A stretch of 64,000 bases of DNA from Protula sp. h YS-2021 (Eukaryota > Annelida > Polychaeta > Sabellida > Serpulidae). Positions 23,835 through 36,896 of the stretch are shown here, one piece after another. The notes below the pieces were generated by a model. It was not told the DNA's origin. It was given only the letters and a program-made list of their open reading frames with translations, and made no database searches. The stretch's first letter is position 1. The number at the start of each line of letters is the position of its first letter. The DNA lies in the NCBI GenBank assembly GCA_949752745.1, contig OX457028.1:7520922-7584921 (forward strand), written 5' to 3'. A program made the translations under genes and the position numbers.

Positions 23835-25999
23835 AACAAGTTTGTCCAAGGACAAAGTCCTAGCTTTTGAAAAGCAATAAGACCAATTCCAGCGTGCATG
23901 AGCAAGGGAATTTCCCTGAAAAATTGGGCGTCAAAAGATGATACGGCAAAGACCTAGCTCAATAATTAATTTAGCACCGGACCAGAACATACACCGATAA
24001 ATGCATACAAAGATTTCTTTCGCAGAAAAATGGGAAACAGATTTTTTGTATCTCTGGTAGACTGGATAGTCTGCCATAGATACCTTCAAACAACGCTCGC
24101 ATTTCGGACCAGTGCGCATATTTATGTAACTTGCCTTGATGCGCGGTTCTTATTCAGACAAATGCGCATGTTTCTTTAATTTTGCGTAGATGCGCGGCTC
24201 TCATTTTGGAACAGTGCACATGTTTATTTAACTTGTGTTGATGTGCGGTTCGCATTTCGGACCAGCGCCCATGTTTTTTTTACCTTGTGTTGATGTGTGG
24301 TTCTTATTTCGGGTCAGTGCGCATGTTTATTTATCTTGTGTTGATGTGCGGTTGTTATTTCGGATCAATGCGCATGTTTATTTACTTTGTGTTGATGTGC
24401 GGTTCTTATTCCAGACCAATGCGCATGTTTCTTTGGGTTGCGTTGATGCGCGGTTCTTTTTTCGGACCAGTGCGCATATTTATTTAACTTGCGTTGATGC
24501 GCGGTTTGCATTTCGGACCACTGAGCATGTTTATTTAACTTGCCTCGATGTGCGGTTCGTATTTCGGACAACTGCGCATGTTTCTTTAGGTTGCGTTGGT
24601 GCGCGGTTCGCATTTCGGACCACTGCGCATGTCTATTCAACTTGCGTCGATGCGCAGTACTTGCGAATGTTTATTTCATGTGCGGTTGTTAAATCTGACT
24701 ACTGCGCAAGTTAATTTAATTTTCGTTTATGCGCTGTAGGAGGAGATTCATTTTTTTTTCAAAAATTCCAAAAAAAATTCAAGTTTTCCAATTCACTCAA
24801 AAAGCACAAGCCGTATGCATGACCCCCTAGAGACGGCTCATATCGAAAATAAATGAAATCTGATAAAAACTGTAGGAGGAAATGCATTTTGAATTTTTTT
24901 CTTCAAAAATTCCCTGATCGACTGAAAAAGACAGGCCGTATTCATGCCTCAGCCCCAAAATAAATGATGTTTGATCAAAACTGCAGGAGAAAATGCATTT
25001 TGAGGTATTTTCGTCAAAAATTCAACCCGAAATCAAAAATTCCCAAGTCGAGTCAAACAGCACAAGCCGTATGCCCGACCCACCTAAGGATGTCTCATAG
25101 CAAAAATAAATGAAATCGGATAAAAACTGTAGCAGGAAATGCATTTTGAAGTTTTTCTTCAAAAACTCCCAAAAAATACAGAAATTGTCGGATCGACTAA
25201 AAAGCGCAAGCCGTATGCTCAACCCCTTAGGGATGCTTCAAACCAAAAACAAAAAAAAAAAACAAAAAAAAGAAAGAAATCGGTTCGATACTGTAGGGGG
25301 AAATTCATTTTGAAGTTTCTTTCTTCAAAAACTCCCTAAAAATACAAAAATTGTCCGATCGACTAAAAAGCACAAGCCGTATGCACGACCCTTTAGGGGT
25401 GCCTCATACCAAAAATAAATGACATCACATCAAAAATGTACTAGGAGATACATTTTAAATTTTTTTCTTTAAAAAAATCCCCCAAAATTCAAAAATCACC
25501 CGATCGACTAAAAAGCACAAGCCGTATGCATGGCCGCTTAGAAATGCCTCACACCAAAAATAAATGACATCGAATCAAAATTATAGGAGTAGATGCATCT
25601 TGAATTATTTTCGAAATTTTTGCTTTAAAAAATCCCCAAATATTCCAAAAGTGTCCGATCGACTCAAAAAGCACAAGCCGTATGTACGACCCTTTAGCGG
25701 TGCCTCATACCAAAAATAAATGACATCGGGTAAAAAATGTAGGAAGAGATACATTTAAAATTTTTTTCTTTAAAAATTCCCCAAAAATTAAAAAATCACT
25801 CGATCGTCTAGAAAAGCACAAGCCGTATGCACGACCCCTCAGGGATACCTCATACTAAAAATAAATGGCATCGGATCCAAATTGTAGGAGGAGATGCATT
25901 TTGAAACAAAGTTTACAGCGAACTAACTAACTAACTGACGGACACCATCCGCAGACCGGTAGGAATACCCCAGCTTACGTGTAATGTAAGCTGGGATAA
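23835..25999 (+). mobile_element. HINE/Helentron-like element, family 1 copy 2 (most complete)
   Basis: The 5' end AACAAG is followed by the palindrome TTTGTCCAAGGACAAA (23841-23856). Next come about 240 bp matching copies 1 and 3, a 51-bp array (24100-24740), a 125-156-bp array (24740-25905), a short (AACT)n and GACGGACACC. The hairpin CCCAGCTTACG...TGTAAGCTGGG (25969-25995) is followed by ATAA. It gives the uninterrupted order of parts for the family. The 159-codon open frame at 24235-24714 is a repeat by-product. Confidence 0.65.
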
Positions 26000-26002
26000 T
26001 AA

Positions 26003-26760
26003 ACAAGAGCAATCAGTAATTGCCATATCCCCCGCCATGGGTGTAATTAGTAAGGCGGATGCTGTACCTCGCACTTAAACTAAGTAGATAAAACAACTAC
26101 ACTATATTGTTGTTATGCATATGAAATGAGAATCGAATCCGGCAAATATTTTATAGCTATCGTCTAGAAAACAAAGTACACATTGTGATCCAGATTTTGG
26201 GATTCTAAGTCCAATTACAGATCCAGATGGGCTTCGATCCGATCAAAACCCCCAAAAGGCACATCTAGATTTCTTGGTTGTTGCGCATACCAAATATGAA
26301 CCGGATCCGATCATTAGTTTCAGATATGTCGTTTTGAAACCAAAGTACACATTGAGATCCGGATTTTGGGATTCTAAGTCCAAATACAAATCCAGATGAA
26401 CTTCGATCCGATCAAAACCCCAAAAGGCACATCTAGATATCTTGGTTGTTACGCATATCAAATATGAACCGGATCCGCTCATTAGTTTCGGAGATATCGC
26501 CTGGAAACCAAAGTACACGTTGAGATCCGGATTTTGGGATTCGAAGTCCAAAAACAGATCCAGATGGGCTTCGATCCGACCAAAACCCCCAAAAGGCACA
26601 TCTAGATATCTTGGTTGTTAAGCATACCACATATGAACTAGATCTGCACACTAGTTTCGGAGATATCGTCTGGAAACAAAACTGGCGACTGACGGACAGA
26701 CGGACGAACACAGTGCGTTTCTATATCCCCCGCCTCCGTCAGGAGGGCAGGGGATAACTA
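26003..26760 (+). mobile_element. HINE-like element, family 4 (168-bp tandem core)
   Basis: It starts 8 bp after the family-1 copy 2 hairpin. The 5' end ACAAG is followed by stem-loop GCAAT-cagta-ATTGC and ATATCCCCCGCC. Three units of 168-169 bp follow (ATTTTGGGAT at 26194, 26363 and 26531). GACGGACAGACGGACGAACA leads into ATATCCCCCGCCTCC-gtcag-GGAGGGCAGGGGATAA. The 5' motif TATCCCCCGCC again equals the left part of the 3' hairpin. Confidence 0.65.
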
Positions 26761-27083
26761 GAAGTATGTGCTGGAGGAATACGAATGACCCGCCCTAAAC
26801 GAAATTTTAACTGAAGAATTCATGATACGGTAATTGTAACATGCAAAAAGATTGCGTACATTCAAGAAAAACTGTGATGGTATTGAAGTTTTAACTGTTT
26901 AAAATATCGGTTTATTTGCTCAGATGGAATACAATTTTTAACTAGGCCATGTCAAACTAAGGAAGGTATACTATAATAGTATATAAAAAAAATATGCTAA
27001 GTTCCAAACCACCTCACGGACAAACGGATGCACGTAAGTTAGTCAAAAGGGGAGGTGCAAACCTTCATACGATATACAGACGA

Positions 27084-27280
27084 AATCACTTAATCGCATA
27101 CCGGTAAAACGCATAAATCGGTTAACTGCATATTATTCGCAAATCCCAAACCATTTCCAATGCTATCTATTGGAAATTTAACCGGATAATTGCATACCGC
27201 TTAATCTCATAAACTGGATAAACGCGTAGCTTTTTCACGTTAAAATGGGAAGCACACCGGTTAATTGCATAATTCTGGGT
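27084..27280 (+). repeat. Short tandem blocks of CGGTTAAYTGCATA-like 15-17-mers
   Basis: Block one (27088-27131), block two (27179-27230) and a single unit near 27256 are all in direct orientation, for example CCGGTAAAACGCATA, TCGGTTAACTGCATA, CCGGATAATTGCATA and CCGGTTAATTGCATA. The nature is unknown; the core resembles the terminal motifs of the MITEs at 41177 and 52784. Confidence 0.55.
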
Positions 27281-28032
27281 GACTATCCAAACAGTGCCAC
27301 TCTTAAAGCAAACTAAGGGAGTGAGCTACCCCTCGTTTATTTATCTAATGCATTATCTTCTGTTTGCTTGACCCATTGTGTACATGTACCAACCCCACTG
27401 GCGGTTGTTAACAGTGAGTCTCGAACTCTTTATCACCGCACTCTCTCAGCTCTCACGAGATAATGACCTTTATCCTTAATCCCCGCACTGCCTTAGCTGA
27501 CGCTAGATAATGGCCCGATAACGACAAAAAAAAATTGCAGTAGAAACGACACCTCCATCGGAAATATCAACAAGTACGAATTGGCTTATAAAGGGATAAT
27601 TAGCTCCAAGAAGCGGCTCGCTACAAGGTTTCCACGTCTCCCTTCAAATCCTCGCAATATAATAATCTCAAATCAACTGCGCTCGCTTTGAGGCCACTGT
27701 GTGACTACTTTGTGCGAAATTAAACGACCAACAACTTTATTGGCATTTGCTACTAAAGACCCTCAAAATACAACACAAATGATATACAACTTCTGCTTTA
27801 CGCTTTCTTTAAAAGAAAAATATACGGAAATAACCACAAATCTCCCGCAAAACAATTGGCGTTTGTTTATCAGTACAGTGTTGCCACGGAGTCGTCAAGA
27901 AAAAAAAGGATGAAAAAAAGGATAAAAAAGGATAAATTTGAGAAAAAAAGTATGAAAAAAAGGATAATTCATATTTTGCTGAAGATCGAGAAAACATTAA
28001 TGTTAATCATATTGAATCTTTTTTTGTAATTT

Positions 28033-28183
28033 CAAGGTTCGCGCTGGGTTCTCAGTAAAGTGAGTCAAAAAGGGAAAGTGTGACTCAATTAGATCCAGAA
28101 AAACTCGGTGGGTTCCGAAAAAGTGAGTCATTTCGTTAAAAATGCCCAAAAAGTCGACAAAAACCGCGTCAACGCGAACCCTG
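28033..28183. mobile_element. hAT-like MITE (151 bp) with CARGGTTCGCG termini
   Basis: The left end CAAGGTTCGCGCTG and the reverse complement of the right end, CAGGGTTCGCGTTG, match at 12 of 14 positions. The interior has repeated AAAGTGAGTCA. It is distinct from the MITE at 19095. Confidence 0.6.
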
Positions 28184-28189
28184 AATTTA

Positions 28190-28655
28190 TAATGCCCGTT
28201 TTCACAGCGATTAAAAAATATTTGCATACTTGATTGTATTTTACAAATTTATAAAGGAATCCGGTCAAAGTGTGCCAAAAGAAGAGTTTTGAAAATTGGT
28301 AGTAAATATTTTTAATGCCCCCATTTAGCCAATTTTTAGCGGATCGCCAAAAAAAGTAATTTTTCAAGACAGGCCTGCCAGAGAATAAATGTTCAAAATT
28401 GGAAAGAAATCCGATCAAAATTGTGGGAGAAGAACCACTTTGAAAATTGGCAACCGAAAAATTTTAAATGCCCCCCCCCCCCCCTCCATTTAAAAAAACT
28501 TTAAAGAGAGGCCTACCTGGAGAACATTCGTTTAAAATTTGAGAGGAATCCGATCAAAACTGAGGAAGAAGAAGCATTTTAATTTAAGTAAAAGTTTACA
28601 CACGTACATACAGACGGCGGATACCCCTATATTGATGTGACATGGTCGGCTGGTC
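28190..28655 (+). mobile_element. HINE-like element, family 2 copy 2 (fragment)
   Basis: About three units carry GCGGATCGCCAAAAAAAGTA, AGGCCTGCCAGAGAA and ATCCGATCAAAATTGTGGGA, followed by ACAGACGGCGGATACCCCTA and GGTCGGCTGGTCTAAAAA. The units align with those at 20850-21395. The 5' end is not recognised. Confidence 0.5.
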
Positions 28656-29070
28656 TAAAAAAAAGGTGCGTACGTACTTTATCGATGGTCCCTAGGGACA
28701 TGCAACTCAAACTTACAGAATGAAGTTATTGAAAATCCTTCAAGAAACTAGAAGCTCATTCCGCTAGCGAAATTTTAAACACTTGACAAAAATTAAGACG
28801 CAAAATACTTACTTCAATGGGTTATTTCTTGAATAATATATTGCAAACAACACAGCTGGAATGCGTCTTATAGGTAGTGTTTGGTTGTTGTTGACTTAAA
28901 GTTTTATTGACTGATCGCCTTGTTATCTATTTACGCAGTTAGAGCTCGCACAAAGCTCACTGAGCAAATGTGTATTCTGTGCAGTGGTTAAATGCTACAC
29001 ATTTATTTGCCAAAAATACACTCTTTTCAAATGGCGTTTTAATAAAGAAAACGAAATCAAAGACGAAAAT

Positions 29071-31122
29071 AACAAGTTTGTCCAAGGACAAAGTCCCAGC
29101 TTACGAAAAGCAATAAGACCAATTCCAGCGTGTATGAGCAAGGGAATTTCCCTGAAAAATTGGGCTTCAAAAGATGAGACGGCAAAGAGCTGGCTCAATA
29201 ATTAATTTAGCACCGGACCAATGGACCGATAAATGCATACAAAGATTTCTTTCCCAGAAAAATGGGAAATTTTTTGTATCTCTGGTAGACTGGATAGTCT
29301 GATAGAGATACCTTCAAACAACGCTCCCATTTCGGACCAGTGGGCATATTTATGTAACTTGCCTCGATGCGCGGTTCTTATTCAGACAAGTCCGCATGTT
29401 TATTTAATTTTCGTTGATGTGCGGGTCTCATTCTGGAACAGTGCACATGTTTATTTAACTTGCGTTGATGTGCGGTTCGCATTTCGGACCAGCGCCCATG
29501 TTTTTTTTACCTTGTGTTGATGTGCGGTTCTTATTTCGGATCAATGCGCATGTTTATTTACCTTGTGTTGATGTGCGGTTCGCATTTCGGATTAGTGCGC
29601 ATGTTTATTTGCCTTGTGTTGATGTGCGGTTCTTATTTCGGATCAATGCGCATGTTTATTTACCTTGTGTTGATGTGCGGTTCTTATTTCGGATCAGTGC
29701 GCATATTTATTTACCTTGTACTGATAAGCGGTACTTATTTTGGACAAGTGCACAAATTTCCTTAGGTTGCCTTGATGCGCGGTTCGCATTTCGGACCAGT
29801 TTGCATGTTTATTTAACTTACATTGATGCACGGTGCTTATTTTGGACGTGTGGATATGTTTATTTAACTTGCGTTGTTGCGCGGTTTGCATTTTGGACCA
29901 GTGCGCATGTTTATTCAACTTGCGTTGATGAGCAGTTGGAATTTCGGACCATTGCGCATGTTTATTTAACTTGTGTTGGTGCGTGGTTCTCATTTCAGAC
30001 CAGTGCGCATGTTTATTTAACTTGCGTTGATGCGCGGTGCTTATTTTGGACCAGTTCGCATGTTTATGTATCTTCCGTCGATGCGCGGTTCACATTTCGG
30101 ACCAATGCGCATGTTTATTTAGCTTGCATCGATGCGCAGTGCTTAATTTGGACTACTGCGAATGTTCATTTAACTTGCGTTTATGCGCTGTGGGAGATTC
30201 ATTTAATTTGTTTTTCTCAAAAACTTCAAAAAAAAAAATTCATAAGCTTTCCAATTCACTCAAAAAACACAATCCGTATGAATGACCCCCTGGAGACGAC
30301 TCATATCAAAAATAAATGAAATCTGATACAAACTGTACGAGGAAATGCATTTTGAATTTTTTTCTTCAAAAATTCCCCCAAAATTCTCTGATCGACTCGA
30401 AAAGCACACGCCGTATTCACGACACCCTAAGCATGCCTCAGCCCCCAAATAATTGATGTCTGATCAAAACTGTAGGAGAAGATGCATTTTGAGGTATTTT
30501 CATCAAAAATTCCCCCCGAAATCAAAAATTCCCAAGTCGAATCAAATAGCACAAGCCGTATGCCCGACCCACCTAGGGATGCCTCATACCAAAAAAAAAA
30601 AAAGAAAAAAAGAAATCGGTTCAAAATTGTACGGTAAAATGCATTTTGAAGTTTTTTTTCTTCAAAAACTCCCTAAAACTACAAAAATTGTCCAATCGAC
30701 TAAAATGCACAAGCCGTATGCACGACCCTTTAGGGTGCCTCATACCAAAAAAAAAAAAAAATGACATCGGATCAAAAATGTAGGAGATACATTTTAAAAT
30801 TTTTTCTTCAAAAATTGGCCAAAAATTCAAAAATTGTCCGATGGACTAAAAAAGCACAAGCCGTATGCAAGCCCCTTTAGGGGTGCCTCATTCCAAAAAT
30901 AAATGACATCGGGTCAAAAATGTCGGAGGAGATACATTTTAAAATTTTTTCTTTAAAAATTCGCCAAAAATAAAAAAAATCACCCGATCGACTGGAAAAG
31001 CACAAGCCGTATGCACGATCCCTTAGGGATGCCTCACACCAAAAATAAATGACATCGGATCAAAATTGTAGGAGGAGATGCATTTTGAAACAAAGTTTAC
31101 TAAATAAACAACTAACTAACTA
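29071..31122 (+). mobile_element. HINE/Helentron-like element, family 1 copy 3 (3' truncated)
   Basis: It starts AACAAG plus the palindrome TTTGTCCAAGGACAAA (29077-29092). The 51-bp array (29330-30190) is the longest of the three copies and leaves a 284-codon open frame that is a repeat by-product. The 125-156-bp array (30195-31100) follows. The copy stops in AACTAACTAACT at about 31122 without the 3' hairpin, so it is truncated. Confidence 0.65.
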
Positions 31123-31738
31123 TGTTCAGATCAAGCTCTTCATAAATCCCAAGTTTCATGGTCGTCGGGCCCATAGTGTCAGAGAAGAAGACACAAAAAA
31201 TCGGAAAAACTGTCAAGCAGAAAAAAAGGACGAATTTTGCTCGCACAAATTCATATAACCCTTGTCAAGTGTTAATAAAAAACTACTCCACATCATTTAG
31301 AATACTGGATATTTTACAGTGTGATAAGACACCGAATACGAATAGAATATATGTTTCAATTCCATGAAAAAATACCCTTTCTCTACAGATGTATTGATTT
31401 TAACAATAGACGCTGCAAAAAAGTTGGAAATTACATACATACAGTGTAAGAGCGGTTAATATTATGGCCTAATCATGGATTATGACTAAGGTGAGAAAAA
31501 ATTATAGCAGAAAAAAAATATATAACTAATTAGGAAAAAATGATATTTTGAACGAAAAAAGAAAATGAAAAAAAAGTATCAAAATTTAAAAAAAAAAAAA
31601 GGATGAAAAGCGAAAAAAAGTATAAAAATTAAAAAAAAAAGTATAAAAAAAAGTATTTAAGGATAAAAAAAGGATAAAATCGGGCTTTTTAAAAAAAAAA
31701 GGATAATCCTTTTAAAAAAGGATGATGTGGCAACACTG

Positions 31739-34700
31739 TTAGTAGCAAAGTAACAATAAGTTTTGCAATCATCGACCAAACACTTTTGAATTGATACAAA
31801 AAGAATGGAAGAAATTGAGAGTTAAATACTGTTAGTGTACAAAATAAATTTTTACCTGATTCTGCATCTGCCAATTATTTTAGTTTATGCTCTACAGATA
31901 CCCGATAACCCCTTTACATAAATTTTTGACTTTACTTTGGTCACATGAAATTTAAAGGACGGAATGTAAACAAACATTTGACTGATGAGTGCGAAAGCTA
32001 ACTTTTCTGCACTTCAACGAGGAAATAATAAACGAGGCAAAGAACATTCAAATTGAACAGCTCATCGCAACTGGTTACATTTCAAATTGGTCTGTTAGCT
32101 GCAGAACATTATCTTCGTTCTTCGTTGGGTTGAGTCCTAAAGGCTATTAGCCGTCCTTACACCAGTGCACATGTATCGTGCCTCATAATACGAATGACTT
32201 GGTGTGTTGCTTGGCTTCTAGTTTGTAAATAAACATGGAAAAACTGCGGCAAACGCTGTTTTCGTATTAAAAGAACACATTATCAGTGTTGCCAATTACG
32301 ATGTGCTGTTCAATTTCATGTTTCTCTCCTTGTATGCATCCCATTAAAAATTGTGCCTGTTTTAGAAAAAGGGTATATTATGCATGAACTTTCTGTAAAT
32401 GTTTGAATTATAGGGACTGTTATGTAGGATTCGTGCCTCAGAACATATGACCTTGACCCCTATTCGCGGAACAATGGAAGGCTTCGTAGCTCTGGCAGAT
32501 GATATATCTAACGTTATCCCAGAAGCCTATCCGGAGATAAAAACCGTCTCTAGATAACGAGAAATTATCCAAAAGAACACCTATCGATTTTTCGAGAACC
32601 TCTTGATTTTTCGAGACGGTCAAAGAGAATGTTGCCAGAGAGATATACGATGTTATGTAACTCAGGGCTGACTCGCAGCTAAGCGATAATAAGCATAAAT
32701 GTATCTGAAACATTTTGTTACTTAATGTCAACCACTGAATAAAAAATTATAGTTATTATAACATTTTATTTGAACATTATATATTTAAATAATGCTGTGT
32801 AATTGATGTTTTGACCTTTAAATCCTTAGGTTTATCTTCCGCTTCTCTCTCTCTATTTTAACCGCTATCACCAAGAGGTTCGTATTGTTTATCTTTGCGA
32901 CACAGAGGCTAACGAATTTTAAAATGTTGCTGAATATGCGTAACCACTTGAAAATATTCCCTATATTTTTTTGCTGATCACCAGCAACTTCGATCAAATC
33001 GTATTCCTACAGGGTGGACCGCAGATCACCCAAAATATATTTTGAGATGAAGAGTTTCGTTGGTAATTTACGTTCAAATCTTATAAGAAATGAAAAGTGA
33101 CATTCAGTTAACGTGTCGTTTGTGAGATTGGATGTCTATTTAGACTGCTCATTTGGAAAATACCACATTATGAACCAAAACCAAAACTAAATTGTTGGGA
33201 CAGAGAACTTAGTCTTACACTATTGCACATTTATCCAAGGTTTAATAATTGCAATACATATCAACAAAGACCTTCAAGAAGTGATTCATGTTTGATAATA
33301 TTTACTGAGGGCAGCTGAATTGCATCTTTTTATAAGAAAGATAGGTAAAAAAAATACTCGCAAAAAAATTATTATTTGCCTTGAGTCATACGTGATAATA
33401 ATTTTTCCTAGTTTTATATTAAGCTTTTACAACATGTGGCATATACAGAAATCGTTCTATGAACGTTTGGCTTTAATTTTTCTGTCAATTTTTTTAAAGA
33501 TAAAGTTATCACAAAACCCAATCACTTCAAAAAAATTGCTTAACTTATGACGCAAATACCTTCCCAAAATAAGAATATTTTTTCTTGAAAAAGTACTGAC
33601 TATTAGGTATTGCTTCCAAGGAAATCATGTTCTTGAGTTTTTTTTTCGCTATTGCACATTCAACATCGGTCTAACTTAGATGCAAAATTTAAACAAAATC
33701 GCAAATAAGCTTTTGCCATCTCCTCATAACAGAAAAGGCGTAGATCTTTATAAAACTGGTCAAATTTATTTAGTGTAAAGGCTGCTTATTATTATCTGCT
33801 TATAAAATTTGCAGGAGAGGGGGTTTTGGTCAGCGAGGAGAGTAAGATAGGTCTGATGATCCGGTAGGATGCTGATCTTGACTTATTTGGAAATAAGTGT
33901 GGGATTGTGAGTTTTAGCAAATATTGTCGTGTCATGAAGCCACTCCGTTACAAGGCCCCTGGCTCAGTTGAGGAGCCGGGGAATCGTTGAGTGAGCTACA
34001 AGAAATTAAGCAATCAATCCGCTTTGCCTAGTCAACGGGGCCAGATTTGAAATTATTAATTTGGCATCATCCTTTGCACCCCATTTTTGTAACTTTTATT
34101 CTTAACATCCTTTATACAATTACAGCAAATATGACTTCAGGTCAATGTTTGTTTTGTAATATGGACCACAATAATTTTAACCATTGAACGACTTTCCTTG
34201 CTTTATTGTACTGTCTGTATTCCGAATTTTTACCTGATATTTCGTTAACGCCATTTACTTTTATTTACATTTTGCGACACTGTGTCGAAGTCATTTACGG
34301 TTTGTTGGACATAACAACAAAAAGGTGCATAGTAACTACATGAAAAATGTTTTAAAAACTTCATTAATTATTCCTTTATAATAGTTTTCGGTACGTTGAA
34401 TGCAACTGTTAAAACTTCATGTGAATAAAGGTAATTTTAAGGCAATACACAGTAGCTCCAAGTGAGTCCTCCTTACTTTTATTTTGGTGTTTCTCTGTCA
34501 GAGGGATATTCGGTTTAGTGGTAAAGAACGGTACTTGGAGGCAGCGCTAAACACATGAAAGAACGGTCCAAGATTTGCATTCACAGCTCAAAGTAGCCTG
34601 TAATCTTGACCAAGTCTCTGCGGGACCCAAGAACAGAAGGTTGGGTCAAGATGGATCGAAATTGGCATCCTTTATAAGCCAATTTCCACTTCGACTTTTG

Positions 34701-36887
34701 CCGAAAAGTTTTTGCTTTACGGCTGAATTCAGTTGGGATAAGGATGTAATGAAATGATAGAAAAAAGACGGCAAAAATCATCAAAATTCCATTTTGTCCG
34801 AAACACATGTTGGTTATTAAAGGGAGTGAATTATTCGCAAAATAGTTTTTAAAAGATCACATGATGGCTTTATAAGTTGAAAGAAAATTAGAATTTTGAT
34901 GTTTTTCCCTTATCATTTCTTTATAATTAATCCCAAAAAATTGCAATCGAAACAACACCTCCAACGTAAAGACCCGAAAGTGTTAAGTGGCTTATCCGCT
35001 AGCCTGTAATCCGTGATACGGTCTGTACAGCAGGCACTGATAAAATGATAACTTCAACAAGTTCTCAGATGTTGATGCTAAGTATACAAAAAATGATTAC
35101 GACACTTTCGAGTCCGTCGATTTTGAGCCGACATTTGTGGTCCTCGAGATCAACTGATTTCTGGTTTGGGGGGCTCAGTACTTGCAGATATTGATGTGGA
35201 TATTTTAAGTTGTCATTTGCAGATTTTAGCACTCGCACCTTTGGCGCTCGCGAATTAACACACTGCAGTTCTCGCTATGTTGTAGCAGTGGTTGTCACAA
35301 TATGTTATATGGACATGTATTATCCATACTGCATAATGTATATATGCAATTCTGTCTTTTCGTTTTTGTTGTGCCACGACTTTATTTGACTTTCCCGTCA
35401 GTCCGTCCGTTTTCCATCCTAAATGTTCATCAAATTGCCCAGCACATGATTCTGGACGGCTTTCATAGTTACACCATTTTTCACTGATTATATAGTCATG
35501 AAACTAACATAAAACTCATAGTGCCGTGTGTTTTAGAGGAAAGATAACAAAACTGGACAGACTGATCAGCTTTTTGTTGTGTTTTGCATTCGTAATGTTT
35601 GATTGAACCGGCTCTGTTAATGGTACCTTTTGTTCTGGTTAATTAAGGGAGAATTCCTCTTTAAAAACCAGGTTACCCCATACTTCTATCCCAATTACGA
35701 TCTGTCTCCCTCTACACAGTATAACAATTGCGTCGGGATACTGGTGTAACATGAGGGTATTTTAAAAGCCGCGATTGTTGACCCGGTTACAACTCAGTGT
35801 GGCCATTTGTGAATACGTTTCTAGTAATTTAAACTTTTGCTGATATTTTCATTTCTTAATTTTAATCATTTCTTTACACGCTAATCCCAAACTGATACGG
35901 TCGAATTGTCAAAACTTTTCGGCAGATTTTCAAGTAAAAATTTGTTTTTAAAATTTTTATTGAACATTTTGTAATTTTACCCCGAAAAAAGATATTTTTT
36001 TTTGCATAAACGTGCCTAATTGATGATACCTATACATCAGCACATCATCATTTAGATACCATAAATGATATGTAAAATTTACGAGCCGTGGACTGAAAAG
36101 TTTTGCGATATTGTCTTTGAAAGTGAAACTACCGTAGACATATTCGAACTGTAATTTTCTTGCTGTTGGTATAACTATAAGTATTAACAAGTATTTTTAA
36201 GCTCAGACTTTCTGTTCCACAAATAGTGTCAAATAAGACATTTTTTTTTTCGTTAAATAACACAGAGTGTTATATGCAAAATCACAAACGAAATGCTGTC
36301 GCATTGTGTATAGTCAGTCAAAATAAATTTCGCGCTTACACCTATTTTAGTGTAGTAAGTGATAACTTATTAATTGGCCTGGTCAGCCGCTTTGGGCTTA
36401 GCACTGAGTGGCAATGTGAAGGGTAAGGTTGTAGTTTAGGGTGCCTGCCTTGGGTTCCTTGGATCAAAACAGTAATGCGGTTAAAAAAATCTTATCCTTA
36501 AGAATAACTTTTTTGAAACAGATAGCCCGGTATCGTTCAATTCATTTAGTCTCTGCTCAAATGCTAAACTTGGCTCACAAGATTGCGTCTGCCTCTGCCC
36601 TTTACGCCAACAGCAGTAAACTATGACCTGTACGTGGTTGTAGGAAAATAGCAACGGAAAAATGGCAATCGGAAAAAATGGTGCCGTCCTAACCACACCA
36701 TTTTTTTCCACTTTTTTAATTTACTATTTTCCCCCGTTCCAAATATTTCCACTTGTCATTTTTTTTCATTGCCACGTTCCATTTCTTCTGTACTCGGAGA
36801 CAGAAACTCGGGTTAAGACCTAAGCTAATGCTTAGGCAAACCAGCTTGGTTCGTGTACTTGTGGAATTTTCTTGTTTGTTTCTTCAG
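31739..36887. other. Intergenic DNA, no gene recognised
   Basis: AT-rich, unstructured sequence. A word shared with 27530 (AATTGCARTMGAAACRACACCTCCA, in pieces) recurs near 34940, so parts are dispersed repeats. Open frames here are short and show no family resemblance. Confidence 0.5.
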
Positions 36888-36896
36888 GTTGGAATC

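Larger units (their letters stand above)
27876..31738. mobile_element. Possible composite element with CAGTGTTGCCAC inverted ends
   Basis: CAGTGTTGCCAC at 27876-27887 and its exact complement GTGGCAACACTG at 31727-31738 lie 3.86 kb apart. Both are bordered on the inside by AAAAAAGGATAA-type repeats. Between them sit three other elements and no transposase. It is either one element swollen by nested insertions or two unrelated ends. No target-site duplication is evident. Confidence 0.35.
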
